Positions 36,945 to 47,692 are shown, counted from the first letter of the stretch. The stretch: DNA of 64,000 nt from Bradyrhizobium tropiciagri (GCF_001189845.1 NZ_LFLZ01000002.1:124001-188000); one strand, 5' to 3'. Notes: generated by a model from the sequence alone, not told the origin. Numbers and translations: made by a program.

Positions 36945-37880
36945 ATGCTCTCCTTCGCGATCCGTCGAGTCCTGCAAACCATTCCGACCGTGCTGGCCGT
37001 GGTGCTGCTGATCTTTGTGCTGTTCAGCGTCGTCCCGGGCAGCATCGTGTCGAGCATGGGCGACGACGGCCGGGGCCCGACGGATCCGCAGGTCGTGGAA
37101 CGCATGAAGAAGCAGCTCGGGCTCGATGATCCGGTTTACGTGCGCTTCGGCTCGTATATCGCCAAGCTCGCGACCGGTGATTTCGGCACCTCGTTCCGGA
37201 CCCGCGAGCCGGTCACGACCATGATCGCCAAACGGATGTGGCCGACGCTGCAATTGATCTTCGCAGCCCTGGCATTCGCGGTTGCGGTCGGTGTACCGCT
37301 CGGCTTCATCGCCGCGCTGAGGCCGGGCAGCCTCGTCGACACGATCTCGATGGTGCTGGCGGTATCGGGCCTCTCGATGGCCAAGTTCTGGCTCGGGCTA
37401 TTGCTGATGTATCTGTTCGCATTGAAGCTCGGCTGGCTGCCGAGTTTTGGCTATGGCGATGGCGGGCTCAAATATCTGCTGCTGCCCGCCGTGACGCTCG
37501 GCGTCTCGCCGATGGCGCTGCTGGCGCGGACGACGCGTGCCGCGGTGCTCGAGATCATGACCGCGGATTTTGTCCGCACCGCGCGCTCGAAGGGCATGAG
37601 CGAGACCCGGGTCGTGACTTGGCACGTGATGCGCAATGCCCTCGTCATCATTCTCACGGCGATCGGCCTGCAATTCGGCGTCGTGATGGGCCAGGCGGTG
37701 GTCGTCGAGAAACTATTCTCCTGGCCCGGCATCGGCTCGCTGCTGGTCGACAGCGTCCTGCAGCGCGACATTCCTGCCGTGCAGGGCACCATTCTGGTGG
37801 TGGTGCTGTTCTTCCTCGCCGTCAACACACTGGTCGACCTGCTCTACGGCGTGATCGATCCAAGGATCAGATACGCATGA
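36945..37880 (+). CDS. ABC transporter permease, DppB type
   Basis: 311 aa with six membrane helices. FAIRRVLQTIPTVLAVVLLIF starts the first helix (core RRVLQTIPT); the EAA loop reads VRTARSKGMSE near residue 208, contacting the ATPases. C-terminal VIDPRIRYA is the usual ending of DppB proteins. 56 bases after the binding-protein gene. Confidence 0.92.
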   Translation: MLSFAIRRVLQTIPTVLAVVLLIFVLFSVVPGSIVSSMGDDGRGPTDPQVVERMKKQLGLDDPVYVRFGSYIAKLATGDFGTSFRTREPVTTMIAKRMWPTLQLIFAALAFAVAVGVPLGFIAALRPGSLVDTISMVLAVSGLSMAKFWLGLLLMYLFALKLGWLPSFGYGDGGLKYLLLPAVTLGVSPMALLARTTRAAVLEIMTADFVRTARSKGMSETRVVTWHVMRNALVIILTAIGLQFGVVMGQAVVVEKLFSWPGIGSLLVDSVLQRDIPAVQGTILVVVLFFLAVNTLVDLLYGVIDPRIRYA

Positions 37881-37947
37881 GGGGCCGTCGGGTTCAGCAC
37901 ACCTGTGCACGATCGACCATGCAGTCCGCCATGGCCGGGTGGATGCG

Positions 37948-38765
37948 ATGAATCTTGGCACCAGCGCGATCATCGGCGGGATGCTGTTCGTGCTTGCGAT
38001 CTTCGTCGGCCTGTTCGCGCCCTGGCTGGCACATACCGATCCGGTCATGGGCGCCAATCTCGTGAATGCGGAGGAACCGCCGAGCTGGATCTGGTGGTTC
38101 GGCACCGATGCGCAGGGTCGCGATATCTATTCCCGCGTCGTGCACGGCGCGCGCATCTCGCTGACCGTCGGCATCGTCTCGCAGCTCGTCAACAGCGTCA
38201 TCGGCGTGACGCTGGGCTTGACCGCGGGCTATTGGGGCGGCTGGTGGGACGATGTCGTCAACGGGCTGACCAATGTCATGCTCGCGATCCCTTCGCTGAT
38301 CTTCGCACTCGCCATCATGGCGGTGCTTGGGCCCGGCCTGACGAGCCTGCTGATCGCGCTCGGATTGACCAACTGGTCCTTCACCTGCCGGATCGCGCGG
38401 GCCTCGACGCTGTCGCTCAAGAGCCAGGGCTATGTGCAGGCTGCACGCGTGCTCGGCTATGGAGATCTGCGCATCATGATCACGCAATTGCTGCCGAACA
38501 TGATCGGTCCCATCATCGTCATCGGCACGCTCGGCATGGGCGGCGCGGTGCTGGCCGAAGCCTCGCTGTCGTTCCTCGGCCTCGGCATCCGTCCACCCTA
38601 TCCCAGCTGGGGCAGCATGCTTTCGGAGGCGCGCGACCAGATCACCACGGCGCCATGGCTGTCGGTGTTCCCGGGCCTTGCGATATTCCTGACCGTGCTC
38701 GGCCTCAATTTGCTCGGCGACGGCTTGCGCGACGTACTCGATCCTCAGTCGCGGAGCCGGCGCAC

Positions 38766-38769
<4 letters not shown>
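37948..38769 (+). CDS. ABC transporter permease, DppC type
   Basis: 273 aa from ATG 37948; a GTG nine bases upstream is possible. Short N-terminus compared with DppC (usually about 300 aa), lacking the usual cytoplasmic lead. The TDAQGRDIYSRVVHGAR region (core GTDAQGRD) and YVQAARVLGYGD EAA loop are intact, as are six hydrophobic segments less the shortened first. Its stop overlaps the next start. Confidence 0.9.
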
Positions 38770-39738
<969 letters not shown>

Positions 39739-39746
<8 letters not shown>

Positions 39747-40752
39747 CCCCGCGGTGAGGCCTGGCGACGACGTCATCCTCAGCGTGAAGGATCTCGCGGT
39801 GCATTTTCCGCTTGGCGGCGGCCTGTTCGGCAGCGGCCACCGGCTGCTGCGTGCGGTCGACGGCGTCGATCTCGAGCTCAAGCGCGGTGAGTGCCTCGGC
39901 CTCGTCGGCGAATCCGGTTGCGGCAAGTCGACCGTCGCCCTTTCGCTGCTTGGGCTGCTGACGCCGACGCGGGGCAGGATCGTGCTGGACGGGCACGTGG
40001 TGACGGAGCGGCGGTCGGTCGATCGAAAGCGATTGGCCCGTATCGCCCAGATGGTGTTTCAGGATCCCTACGCCTCGCTCAATCCACGCCAGACCGTTCG
40101 CCGCACGCTTGAAGACCCACTGCGGCTGCATGGCGTGACAGCCCAGAGCGAGATCGACGGACGCGTTGCCGAGATGCTCAGGCATGTCGGCCTGCGGCCC
40201 GAACAGGCCGGCCGCTACCCGCATGAATTTTCGGGCGGCCAGCGCCAGCGCATCGGCATCGCCCGCGCGCTGATCCTCAATCCGAAGATCGTTATCTGCG
40301 ACGAGCCGGTATCGGCGCTCGATGTCTCGATCCGCGCCCAGATCATCAACCTGCTGCTGGAATTGAAGGAGAGCCTCGGCCTCTCCTACATCATGATCAG
40401 CCACGACCTCGGCGTGGTCGAGCATATGAGCGACAGGGTCGCGGTGATGTATCTCGGCCGCATTGTGGAGACGGGCGGCTGGCGCGACATCTTCGAACGG
40501 CCGGCGCACCCCTATACACAGACCCTGATCGCCGCGATTCCCGATCCGCTACGCCGCGCGCCGATAGCGACCGCAAGGGGCGAGCTTCCCAATCCTCTCG
40601 ATCCGCCGGACGGATGCGCCTTCAGTCCGCGCTGTCGTTACGCCGAAGCGGTGTGTCATCGCGAACCCGGGCCTTCGCTTGAAACGCGTCCGGACGGACA
40701 CGCAGTGCGGTGCTGGCGAGCCGACGAGATTGCCGGTCAGCTTCCAAGTTGA
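39739..40752 (+). CDS. ABC transporter ATPase, DppF type
   Basis: 337 aa. Walker [10 protein letters not shown] near residue 59, signature FSGGQRQR near 163, Walker B VICDEPVS near 183, and the C-terminal [14 protein letters not shown] Cys cluster. Start ATG 39739 inside the previous gene. The last few residues (IAGQLPS) and the stop codon are supplied by the duplicated ialB segment at 40732-40772, so the native C-terminus was probably replaced when the repeat arrived; family members usually end near this point, so function should be kept. Confidence 0.92.
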
Positions 40753-40814
40753 ATGGTGCGCTCGAGCGCCGCATTTGCCTGCGGGGCGCGTTTTCCACTA
40801 AGGTCGCCGGATGG
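40732..40814. repeat. Chimeric repeat: ialB 3' end fused to the GNAT leader
   Basis: Bases 40732-40772 match 33602-33642 at 38 of 41 positions; bases 40773-40814 match 34487-34528 at 38 of 42. The two source segments are 844 bases apart and in the same orientation. Both carry AGCGC at the join, so the copy looks like a duplicate of the ialB-GNAT locus from which the middle was lost at a short shared sequence. It provides the stop of dppF and the start region of the AI-2E gene. Confidence 0.8.
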
Positions 40815-41848
40815 TGACAGGCGGGTTGAAGATCACGACCGGCATCATTGCCGCAGTACTGGTCACTGCGGCGGTGGCTCAGGCGCGCAGCGTGCTGGCC
40901 CCGCTTGCCGCCGCCCTGTTCATCATTGCGATCGTCTGGCCCGTTCAGGAGCGGCTGCAGTCATGGCTGCCGAAACTCCTCGCGCTCGCCATCACCGTCG
41001 TCGTTACGACCACTGTCTGCATCGCATTCGCCTCGCTCGCGGCGTGGGGATTCGGCCGTGTCGGGCGCTCCTTGATTGCGGATGCGGCGCGATATCAAGC
41101 CTTCTACGACGCCGTGGTGATATGGCTGGACGGCCACGGCATCTCGTTCGCAGGCCTTTGGGCCGAACATTTCAATGTCGGCTGGCTGCTGCGCGTCACC
41201 CAATACGTCACCGGCCGCGTCAACACCACGTTGAGTTTCTGGCTCATCGCGCTGGTCTATGTCGTGCTCGGACTTCTCGAGGTCGAAGACGCCCGTCGAC
41301 GAATCCAGCGATTGAAGAATCGCACAGCCGCGGACGTCTTGCTCAAGGGCAGCAAGGCCACGGCGGCCAAGTTCCGCAAATACATGCTGGTGCGGACGCA
41401 GATGAGCGCGGTCACGGGTCTCCTGGTCGGCCTGTTCGCCGCCGTGACCGGACTGCCATTCGCGTTCGAATGGGGCGTCATCGCCTTTGTCCTCAACTAC
41501 ATTCCTTTCATCGGCCCCTTCATCGCGACATTGTTTCCCACGCTGCTGGCCATGACGCAGTTCGGGAGTTGGCCAGCGGTGTTTGGTGTGTTCGCCTGTC
41601 TCAACGTCATCCAGTTCGTGGTTGGCAGCTATATCGAACCGCGGGTGGCCGGCTCGACGTTGTCGATCTCGCCGTTCCTGGTGCTGTTTGCGATCTTCTT
41701 CTGGAGCTCGCTTTGGGGCCTGTTCGGGACTTTCATCGGCGTGCCGATCACGCTCGCCATTCTGACCTTCTGTGCCGAGAGTCCGTCGGCCGCATGGATC
41801 GCTGATTTGTTCGGCGGAACGCACGAAGAAAGGCCGGAAACGTCTTAG
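40811..41848 (+). CDS. AI-2E family transporter (PerM-like)
   Basis: 345 aa. Layout: two N-terminal helices, a soluble loop of about 100 residues, a helix at about 140-160, then a C-terminal bundle with NYIPFIGPFIATLFP (core IPFIGP), the family hallmark near residue 233, and VVGSYIEPRV near 273. Named for a proposed autoinducer-2 exporter, but members also act as Na+/H+ antiporters or are unassigned. Its ATG aligns exactly with the GNAT ATG in the duplicated leader. Stop codons overlap with the convergent phosphoesterase gene. Confidence 0.85.
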   Translation: MVTGGLKITTGIIAAVLVTAAVAQARSVLAPLAAALFIIAIVWPVQERLQSWLPKLLALAITVVVTTTVCIAFASLAAWGFGRVGRSLIADAARYQAFYDAVVIWLDGHGISFAGLWAEHFNVGWLLRVTQYVTGRVNTTLSFWLIALVYVVLGLLEVEDARRRIQRLKNRTAADVLLKGSKATAAKFRKYMLVRTQMSAVTGLLVGLFAAVTGLPFAFEWGVIAFVLNYIPFIGPFIATLFPTLLAMTQFGSWPAVFGVFACLNVIQFVVGSYIEPRVAGSTLSISPFLVLFAIFFWSSLWGLFGTFIGVPITLAILTFCAESPSAAWIADLFGGTHEERPETS

Positions 41849-43602
41849 CTTCCGGCAATTTCCACCCGCTCGGGCTCGGCGAGGCAGAGCTTCCGGTCCG
41901 GCCCGACCACCATTCTGTGGATATAGAAATAGGTGGCCGCATCATCGGCCGCCCCCATCACCGGCGACGGGGCCGAGACGATCTTCGACGCACCGCATGT
42001 GCCGATCCAATCGATATGTCGGTGACCGTGCATCACGACCGAGCGATCGGAAAATTTTTGCAACCTGCGTACAAACCAACTGCCGTTGATCAGGGCCGTC
42101 CCGATGCGTTCAGCAAACGTCTTGACCGGCATCGGATACTCCATCAAGTGATGATGCAGCGCGATGATCCAGCATGCCGTGGGGAAATCACGGATTGCAG
42201 CCTCCAATCGCCGCGTTTGCGCTTGCGAAACCAGACCGAGCGCGTTGGTGAAGGAAAAGTGGGTTTCTGCGTTGGAGTTGAGAATGGCGATCCCGAGGCC
42301 GCCATCCCGGTCCGGCGGCAGGATCATTGGGAATTGGTCATCGAACAAGCCGCGGACCGCCACTGCACGGCGCACACCCCCGTGCTGCGCAAATTGCACT
42401 ATCCGGTCTTGGTAAGGTGCCAGCGCCTGGTTCAGCGTAGCCGATGGTTTGCCGGAACCGTCGATGACACGCACGCGATCGCCCTGGACGGCCGCAATCG
42501 CCGACAGGGTACGCATCTGCCGTAGCCGCTTGCCTGGGCTGAACGGCAGGTCGAGGCGCGCGGGATTGGCGCGATCAACGACGTTAACGTCATGATTGCC
42601 CGGAAGCATGATGATGCGTGCTGCAAGCTCGGGATGACCTGCCAATGCATCGAGAAACTCCGCCCATTCGCCGGGCCGGCCGGCATCCGTCATATCGCCG
42701 CTGATCAGCACATGGTCGAGTGGATCGACGGCGTGAATTTCGGCGAGGCGAGCCAGCACGCGATGGAAGCGCTGGTTTCCCCGCGGACCGGCCGTCCCGC
42801 TTTCGATGCGGAAACCGTATCGCTCGCCGACCACGTGAAGATCCGACAAATGCGCAAGGCGCCAACAGCGGCCTCCGGACGGCGTCGCGTCGAAGGCGGC
42901 AAGGTCGGCCGGTTGATCCATGCTGGCGTCGGCCACACTCCAGGCCAGTGATGCGACCGCAAGATAGCCGGACACCAGCACCACGGCGTTCGCGAACGTC
43001 GGCACCACAAGACGATGGATCAGAACAAGGTCATTGACGGTCGCAGTCCATTGCGAAGCAGGCCAGGACAGGACCGCGATCAATGCCGCACCTGCAGAGA
43101 GCAGCATGCCGGCGCCGATTGAGCAATTGCGGCGCAGCCTTATGCGAGAAGCAGGAGTTGCGCCGGTTCGCCAGAGCAGTTCCGCCAGATGGCTCAGCGC
43201 CTCGCGCGTGAAGGTGTAGCTCGGTTGCACCGCGAGCGCATTCAATGACCAGAAGTTTGTTTCTGCGATTTGAAACAGCGGTCGCCCGCCGAGCCACCCT
43301 AACGCCGCGATCACAACCAATGCCAGCACGGCCCCCACCTCGGACAACGCCAGAGCTTGTTGCGAAAGGCTCGAGATCCAGGCGGACGCGACCAGCGGCG
43401 CAAGGCCGAGCAGCAGGCCCGGAAGCAGAAGTGAAACCGTCCAGGCGAATAACAGCTTCGCCGGGCTTATCTCAACCAGAAGGCTGCCCACGATCGCGAA
43501 CAACGAACGCTGTTCGGGACTGGCGGCATTGTCCTCAAAGTCGCCATCGCGGGGATCAAGCAGCACGCCGACGTTCCTCCGTTGCGCAGCGTATTGACAC
43601 AA
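41845..43602 (-). CDS. Membrane-anchored metallophosphoesterase
   Basis: 585 aa. The N-terminal 230 residues contain several hydrophobic segments (about residues 42-75, 85-105, 165-185, 200-225). The C-terminal calcineurin-like domain has all metal-binding motifs: LSDLHVVGERYG, GDMTD, LPGNHD, ALHHHL and MHGHRH. It should hydrolyse a phosphoester with two metals, on whichever side of the membrane the domain lies. The combination of a multi-span region with this domain suggests a lipid or cell-envelope substrate (inference). Six bases after the epoxide hydrolase gene, same operon. Confidence 0.85.
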   Translation of the reverse strand: MCQYAAQRRNVGVLLDPRDGDFEDNAASPEQRSLFAIVGSLLVEISPAKLLFAWTVSLLLPGLLLGLAPLVASAWISSLSQQALALSEVGAVLALVVIAALGWLGGRPLFQIAETNFWSLNALAVQPSYTFTREALSHLAELLWRTGATPASRIRLRRNCSIGAGMLLSAGAALIAVLSWPASQWTATVNDLVLIHRLVVPTFANAVVLVSGYLAVASLAWSVADASMDQPADLAAFDATPSGGRCWRLAHLSDLHVVGERYGFRIESGTAGPRGNQRFHRVLARLAEIHAVDPLDHVLISGDMTDAGRPGEWAEFLDALAGHPELAARIIMLPGNHDVNVVDRANPARLDLPFSPGKRLRQMRTLSAIAAVQGDRVRVIDGSGKPSATLNQALAPYQDRIVQFAQHGGVRRAVAVRGLFDDQFPMILPPDRDGGLGIAILNSNAETHFSFTNALGLVSQAQTRRLEAAIRDFPTACWIIALHHHLMEYPMPVKTFAERIGTALINGSWFVRRLQKFSDRSVVMHGHRHIDWIGTCGASKIVSAPSPVMGAADDAATYFYIHRMVVGPDRKLCLAEPERVEIAGS

Positions 43603-43608
43603 ACGCAG

Positions 43609-44754
43609 CTAGCGCAGCTTCCCGAAGAACTCCCGCACCTCGCCAACGAACAGCTCGGGCTGCTCGAACGCGGAGAAGTGCCCGCCCTTCGGCATCTCGC
43701 TCCAGTGCTGGATGTTGGTGAAGTTGGTCTCCATCCATTTGCGGACCGGCGTGACGATCTCCTTGGGAAACACGGCAACGCCGGTCGGCACACTGACCTT
43801 GTGCGGAGTTCGCTTGCCCGGACCGAAGCTCTCCCAATAGAGCCGCGCCGACGATGTCGCCGTCTCGGTGACCCAATACAGCATGACATTGTCGAGCAGT
43901 TCGTCACGGCCGAGGATGTTTTCCGGATGCCCGTCGCAGTCGGTCCAGGCCCAGAATTTCTCCAGGATCCAGGCCGCCTGCCCGCTCGGTGAATCCGTCA
44001 GCGCATAGCCGAGCGTCTGCGGCCGGGTCGCCTGCTGCTTGGAATAGCCGGAATCCCAGTCGGCATAATATTTAATGCCGTTGAGCGCGCGGGTTTCCTC
44101 CGGCGTCGGCTGCCCCTCGACATTGGGCCGCGTCGACATCGCAAGCGTGATGTGGATGCCGGCGCAATGCGCCGGATCCTGCCCGCCGATCGCGGTGGTG
44201 ACCGCGGAGCCCCAATCGCCGCCTTGCGCGAAATAGCTGGTATAGCCCAGCCGTTCCATCAGGACGGCCCAGGCCTTGGCGATCCGGTCGACGCCCCAGC
44301 CGGTCTCGGCCGGTTTGGCCGAGAAGCCGAAGCCGGGCAATGACGGGCACACCACATGGAAGGCATCGGCAGCGCTGCCGCCATGCGCGGTCGGATCGGT
44401 CAGCGGTTCGATTACCTTGTGGAATTCGACCACCGATCCCGGCCAGCCATGGGTGACGATCAATGGCCGGGCCTCCGGATGCTTTGAGCGGACATGGATG
44501 AAGTGAATGTCGAGCCCGTCGATCTCGGTGGTGAACTGGCTGAAGCGGTTGAGCCGCGCCTCGCGCTGCCGCCAATCATAGGTCTCGGCCCAATATTGGC
44601 AGATGTCCTTGATCCATTTCAGCGGCGCGCCCTGGCTCCAATCGTCGACCAGCTCGGCCTCCGGCCAGCGGGTCCGGCGCAGCCGGGTGCGCAGATCCTC
44701 GAGGACATCGTCACTGACGGCGATGCGAAACGAGCTGATGGCGGCGGTATTCAT
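43609..44754 (-). CDS. Epoxide hydrolase (EHN/alpha-beta hydrolase)
   Basis: 381 aa without a signal peptide, thus cytoplasmic. EHN domain from residue 8 (FRIAVSDDVLEDLRTRL, core SDDVLEDL). HGWPGS near residue 102, nucleophile QGGDWGS near 177, His in KGGHFSAFEQP near 360. Two Tyr of the lid are likely in KYYADWDSGY. It shares the domain plan with the exported enzyme at 28909 but is clearly divergent. Converts epoxides to diols; natural substrate unknown. Confidence 0.9.
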   Translation of the reverse strand: MNTAAISSFRIAVSDDVLEDLRTRLRRTRWPEAELVDDWSQGAPLKWIKDICQYWAETYDWRQREARLNRFSQFTTEIDGLDIHFIHVRSKHPEARPLIVTHGWPGSVVEFHKVIEPLTDPTAHGGSAADAFHVVCPSLPGFGFSAKPAETGWGVDRIAKAWAVLMERLGYTSYFAQGGDWGSAVTTAIGGQDPAHCAGIHITLAMSTRPNVEGQPTPEETRALNGIKYYADWDSGYSKQQATRPQTLGYALTDSPSGQAAWILEKFWAWTDCDGHPENILGRDELLDNVMLYWVTETATSSARLYWESFGPGKRTPHKVSVPTGVAVFPKEIVTPVRKWMETNFTNIQHWSEMPKGGHFSAFEQPELFVGEVREFFGKLR

Positions 44755-44829
44755 GGCGTCTCCCCAGGATACAGAGCTTTCCGGGGAAGATAGGGGCGGA
44801 CCGTCAGCCGAGCAAACCGTCGCGTGAGG

Positions 44830-45783
44830 CTATTTGCCGATCGCCGTCTCCAGCAGCGCCTGGGCCTGCTTGGTGGCTGCGGCGAATGCCGGCTGCTCCG
44901 GGGCGTGCTGAACGAAGCAGCGCTTGAAGGCGTCCTCGCCCTGCTGGCGCAGGTCGCCGAGCTTGTCATAGGCCGCCCGCGTGATCTGCTTGCGCTCGAG
45001 CTTCTCGGCCGCCGCGTCGGCCTTCTTGTTGTAGTCGGCGCGGATCGCGGTGCAGGCCGGCACCTGCACGGTGGGCGCGATCTCGCCATAGGCGATGTAG
45101 AACTTGCCGTCGTCGAGCGCCGCGACGAACACCTCGTCGGCTGCCTCTGGGAACGAATCCTGGGTGCGGCCGGCCAGGAAACCGTAGGCAAGCGTGGCCG
45201 ACGCCGGCTTGGCGACCGGCAGCTCGTTGAAGTTGATCACGGCCGCATCGGTCGAGATCGCCTGGGTGTAGAGGCCCTCGAACTTCAGCGCCGGCTCGAT
45301 CTGCTGCGGTACGTTCTTGCTGCCCTTGTCCCACCAGGCCTTGTGCTCGTGCAGCCAGCGGGTGAACAGGGATTCGGTGGTGACGATGATATGGGCCTTC
45401 GGCTCGACGAAGCTGCCGTCGGCACGCTTCTCGCCGATCTTGGCGCCGTCCCTGCCAGTGTCGGCATCGAAGCGCAGGCCGTCGAGCATGCCGAACCCCA
45501 TGTCGCCTTTATATAGAGTGTCGAGATTGAGCTGGGCGGGCGCAAAGCCCGGCCGGGCGGGCTGCGACAGGATCGCGGCCAACTGGCCCTTGAGCTCGTC
45601 GCGCGCGGCCGCCTCGGCCTTGTCGACGGCCTCGTTGATCTTGTTGTCGTTCGACAGCTTGGCGAATTTGGCGATCGCGGCGTCACGCGTCGCGATGTAG
45701 CGGTCTTCCGGCGACGCGGCGCGGGCCGGCGACAGGATCAGGATGGGGGACAGGACGAGGGCAAGGCGGAAAATAAAATGCAT
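44830..45783 (-). CDS. Secreted protein of unknown function
   Basis: 317 aa from ATG 45783 (MHFIFRLALVL); signal peptide to about residue 23 (SPARAA). The mature protein is rich in Ala/Lys/Asp with coiled-coil-like N-terminal part (residues 25-75) and two or three Cys near the C-terminus. I do not recognise the domain. The start codon lies inside a perfect 10-base-arm hairpin (45780-45809), so translation initiation may be controlled by RNA structure, or a different start is used. Confidence 0.65.
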   Translation of the reverse strand: MHFIFRLALVLSPILILSPARAASPEDRYIATRDAAIAKFAKLSNDNKINEAVDKAEAAARDELKGQLAAILSQPARPGFAPAQLNLDTLYKGDMGFGMLDGLRFDADTGRDGAKIGEKRADGSFVEPKAHIIVTTESLFTRWLHEHKAWWDKGSKNVPQQIEPALKFEGLYTQAISTDAAVINFNELPVAKPASATLAYGFLAGRTQDSFPEAADEVFVAALDDGKFYIAYGEIAPTVQVPACTAIRADYNKKADAAAEKLERKQITRAAYDKLGDLRQQGEDAFKRCFVQHAPEQPAFAAATKQAQALLETAIGK

Positions 45784-45809
45784 GCCCTGTGGTCGCCCGC
45801 AGGGCATGC
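45780..45809 (-). terminator. Hairpin with T-rich tail at the start of the secreted-protein gene
   Basis: On the minus strand GCATGCCCTG and CAGGGCATGC form a perfect 10-base stem with a 10-base loop, followed by ATTTTATTTT. That is an intrinsic terminator for the gfa operon. The 3' arm and tail also hold the likely start codon of the next gene, so the hairpin may both end the gfa transcript and cover that start. Confidence 0.7.
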
Positions 45810-45842
45810 AAGGTTCAAGGTCACGGGTACTACCAGCATATC

Positions 45843-45871
45843 CGTCGCCGGCAGGCCCTCTGCCGGCGACG
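45843..45871. terminator. Perfect 12-base hairpin downstream of gfa
   Basis: CGTCGCCGGCAG at 45843-45854 and CTGCCGGCGACG at 45860-45871 pair perfectly around the loop gccct. No T-run on either side. With the hairpin at 45780 it forms a double barrier after gfa. Confidence 0.65.
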
Positions 45872-45935
45872 AATCTCTTCAGGACGGACCGGTCAGGCCG
45901 GCCTTGTCGGCTGCCTTGGTCAGCCCGCGCCCCTG

Positions 45936-46499
45936 TCAGGCCGCCTTGGAATTCGCCACGTGGGTCGCGATCGCGTCCATTAGCGCCGGCGACAGGCAGT
46001 CATACGGCTCGAGCCCAAGCTCCTTCAGCCGCGACCTGATCCCGGCCATCTCGGCCGGCTTGACGCCGGACTCGATCACCGACGACACGAAGGCCGCAAA
46101 CCCCGGAGCCGCCGAGCCGGACTCCTGGAACAGCTCGGGATGGATGAAGTCGAGGCCATAGAACGGATGGCCCTTGTTCTCGATCCGGCCGTACATGTGG
46201 GTGCCGCATCCGGTGCAGGCATGACGCTGGATCACCGCTGCGCTATCCACGATCTTCAGCTTGTCGCCGTTCTCCAGCACGGTGACGTTCTCGCGCGGGA
46301 CGACCGCGACCACCGAGAAGGTGGCGCCCGAAGGCTTCCAGCACTTGGTGCAGCCGCAGGCGTGGTTGTGGGCGACGTCGCCCTTGACCCCGACCTTGAC
46401 TTTCTTGTCCGCGCATTTGCAGACGAGCGTGCCGCCCGCAAAACTGCCGGAGCCTTGTTTGACGCCATTGTCGACCGACGGGTGGATATGAACAGTCAT
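45936..46499 (-). CDS. gfa: S-(hydroxymethyl)glutathione synthase
   Basis: 187 aa Gfa family protein. Gfa (first described in Paracoccus) speeds condensation of formaldehyde with glutathione; later work questioned whether it is enzymatic or a glutathione carrier. Zinc ligand motifs: CKC (residues 27-29), CGCTKC (48-53) and CTGC (95-98). The fold is beta-rich with a [20 protein letters not shown] strand (core NKGHPFYG). Gene order gfa - class III ADH matches formaldehyde detoxification units next to xoxF in rhizobia. 33 bases after the dehydrogenase. Confidence 0.92.
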   Translation of the reverse strand: MTVHIHPSVDNGVKQGSGSFAGGTLVCKCADKKVKVGVKGDVAHNHACGCTKCWKPSGATFSVVAVVPRENVTVLENGDKLKIVDSAAVIQRHACTGCGTHMYGRIENKGHPFYGLDFIHPELFQESGSAAPGFAAFVSSVIESGVKPAEMAGIRSRLKELGLEPYDCLSPALMDAIATHVANSKAA

Positions 46500-46532
46500 T
46501 GGTCTATCCTCCTAGTGCTTGGTGTTTTGATT

Positions 46533-47642
46533 TCAGAATACGACGACCGAACGGATCGATTTGCCCTCGTGCATCAGGTCGAAGCCCTTGTTGATCTCGT
46601 CGAGCTTCAGCACATGGGTGATCATCGGATCGATCTGGATCTTTCCGTTCATGTACCAGTCGACGATCTTCGGCACGTCGGTGCGGCCGCGCGCGCCGCC
46701 GAAGGCGGTCCCCTTCCAGACTCGCCCGGTGACAAGCTGGAATGGTCGGGTCGCAATCTCCTTGCCGGATTCCGCGACACCGATCACGACCGAGACGCCC
46801 CAGCCGCGGTGACAGGCTTCCAGCGCCTGGCGCATCACGTTGGTATTGCCGGTGCAGTCGAAGGTGTAGTCGGCGCCGCCGTCGGTCAGGCCCACCAGGT
46901 GCTGGACGATATCGCCCGTCACCTTGGTCGGGTTGACGAAATGCGTCATGCCGAACTGCTTGCCCCACGCTTCCTTGGAGTCATTGATATCGACGCCGAT
47001 GATCTTGTCGGCGCCGACCATCTTGGCGCCCTGGATCACATTGAGGCCGATGCCGCCGAGGCCGAACACGACGACGTTAGCGCCCGGCGTCACCTTGGCG
47101 GTGTTGACGACCGCACCGACGCCTGTGGTGACGCCGCAACCGATGTAGCAGCTCTTGTCGAATGGCGCGTCCTCGCGAATCTTGGCGACCGCGATCTCGG
47201 GCAGCACGGTGAAGTTCGAGAAGGTCGAGCAGCCCATATAGTGGAAGACTGTCTTGCCCTTGTAGCTGAAGCGCGAGGTGCCATCCGGCATCACGCCCTT
47301 GCCTTGCGTCGCGCGGATCGCGGTGCAGAGATTGGTCTTCTGGCTCAGGCAGCTTTTGCACTGGCGACATTCAGGCGTGTAGAGCGGGATCACGTGATCG
47401 CCCGGCTTCACCGACGTCACGCCGGCGCCGACCTCGCGCACGATGCCGGCACCTTCATGCCCGAGGATCGAGGGGAAGATGCCTTCGCTGTCGAAGCCGT
47501 CGAGCGTGTAGGCGTCGGTGTGGCAGATGCCCGTCGCCTTGATCTCGACAAGGACCTCGCCGGCCTTGGGGCCTTCCAGGTCGAGCTCGACGATCTCAAG
47601 CGGCTTCTTGGCTTCGAATGCGACTGCGGCGCGGGTCTTCAT
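46533..47642 (-). CDS. flhA: S-(hydroxymethyl)glutathione dehydrogenase (class III alcohol dehydrogenase)
   Basis: 369 aa, exactly the usual length. Start ATG 47642 with GGAG six bases upstream; a GTG at 47654 covers that site. Catalytic zinc: ATGICHTD (Cys near 40), GHEGAG (His near 62), GCGVTTG (Cys near 170). Structural zinc: four Cys in [20 protein letters not shown] site [10 protein letters not shown] near residue 196. Arg and Thr contacts to the glutathione carboxylates fit class III. It makes S-formylglutathione from the formaldehyde adduct and passes it to FghA (54125). Symbol follows the Paracoccus name; adhC/frmA are synonyms. Confidence 0.95.
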   Translation of the reverse strand: MKTRAAVAFEAKKPLEIVELDLEGPKAGEVLVEIKATGICHTDAYTLDGFDSEGIFPSILGHEGAGIVREVGAGVTSVKPGDHVIPLYTPECRQCKSCLSQKTNLCTAIRATQGKGVMPDGTSRFSYKGKTVFHYMGCSTFSNFTVLPEIAVAKIREDAPFDKSCYIGCGVTTGVGAVVNTAKVTPGANVVVFGLGGIGLNVIQGAKMVGADKIIGVDINDSKEAWGKQFGMTHFVNPTKVTGDIVQHLVGLTDGGADYTFDCTGNTNVMRQALEACHRGWGVSVVIGVAESGKEIATRPFQLVTGRVWKGTAFGGARGRTDVPKIVDWYMNGKIQIDPMITHVLKLDEINKGFDLMHEGKSIRSVVVF

Positions 47643-47692
47643 CTTGGTCTCCACAAAACATCAAACAGGTTTGTCATTCGCGCCGGTCACGC

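Noticed and set aside
37905-38765. An apparent 613-aa fusion of dppC and dppD
   Set aside because: The first part is the dppC gene read in the wrong frame. DppD homology begins at ATG 38766.
42590-43037. Plus-strand frames of about 100-120 codons opposite the metallophosphoesterase gene
   Set aside because: They lie antisense to catalytic motifs of a well-supported gene and have no family features.
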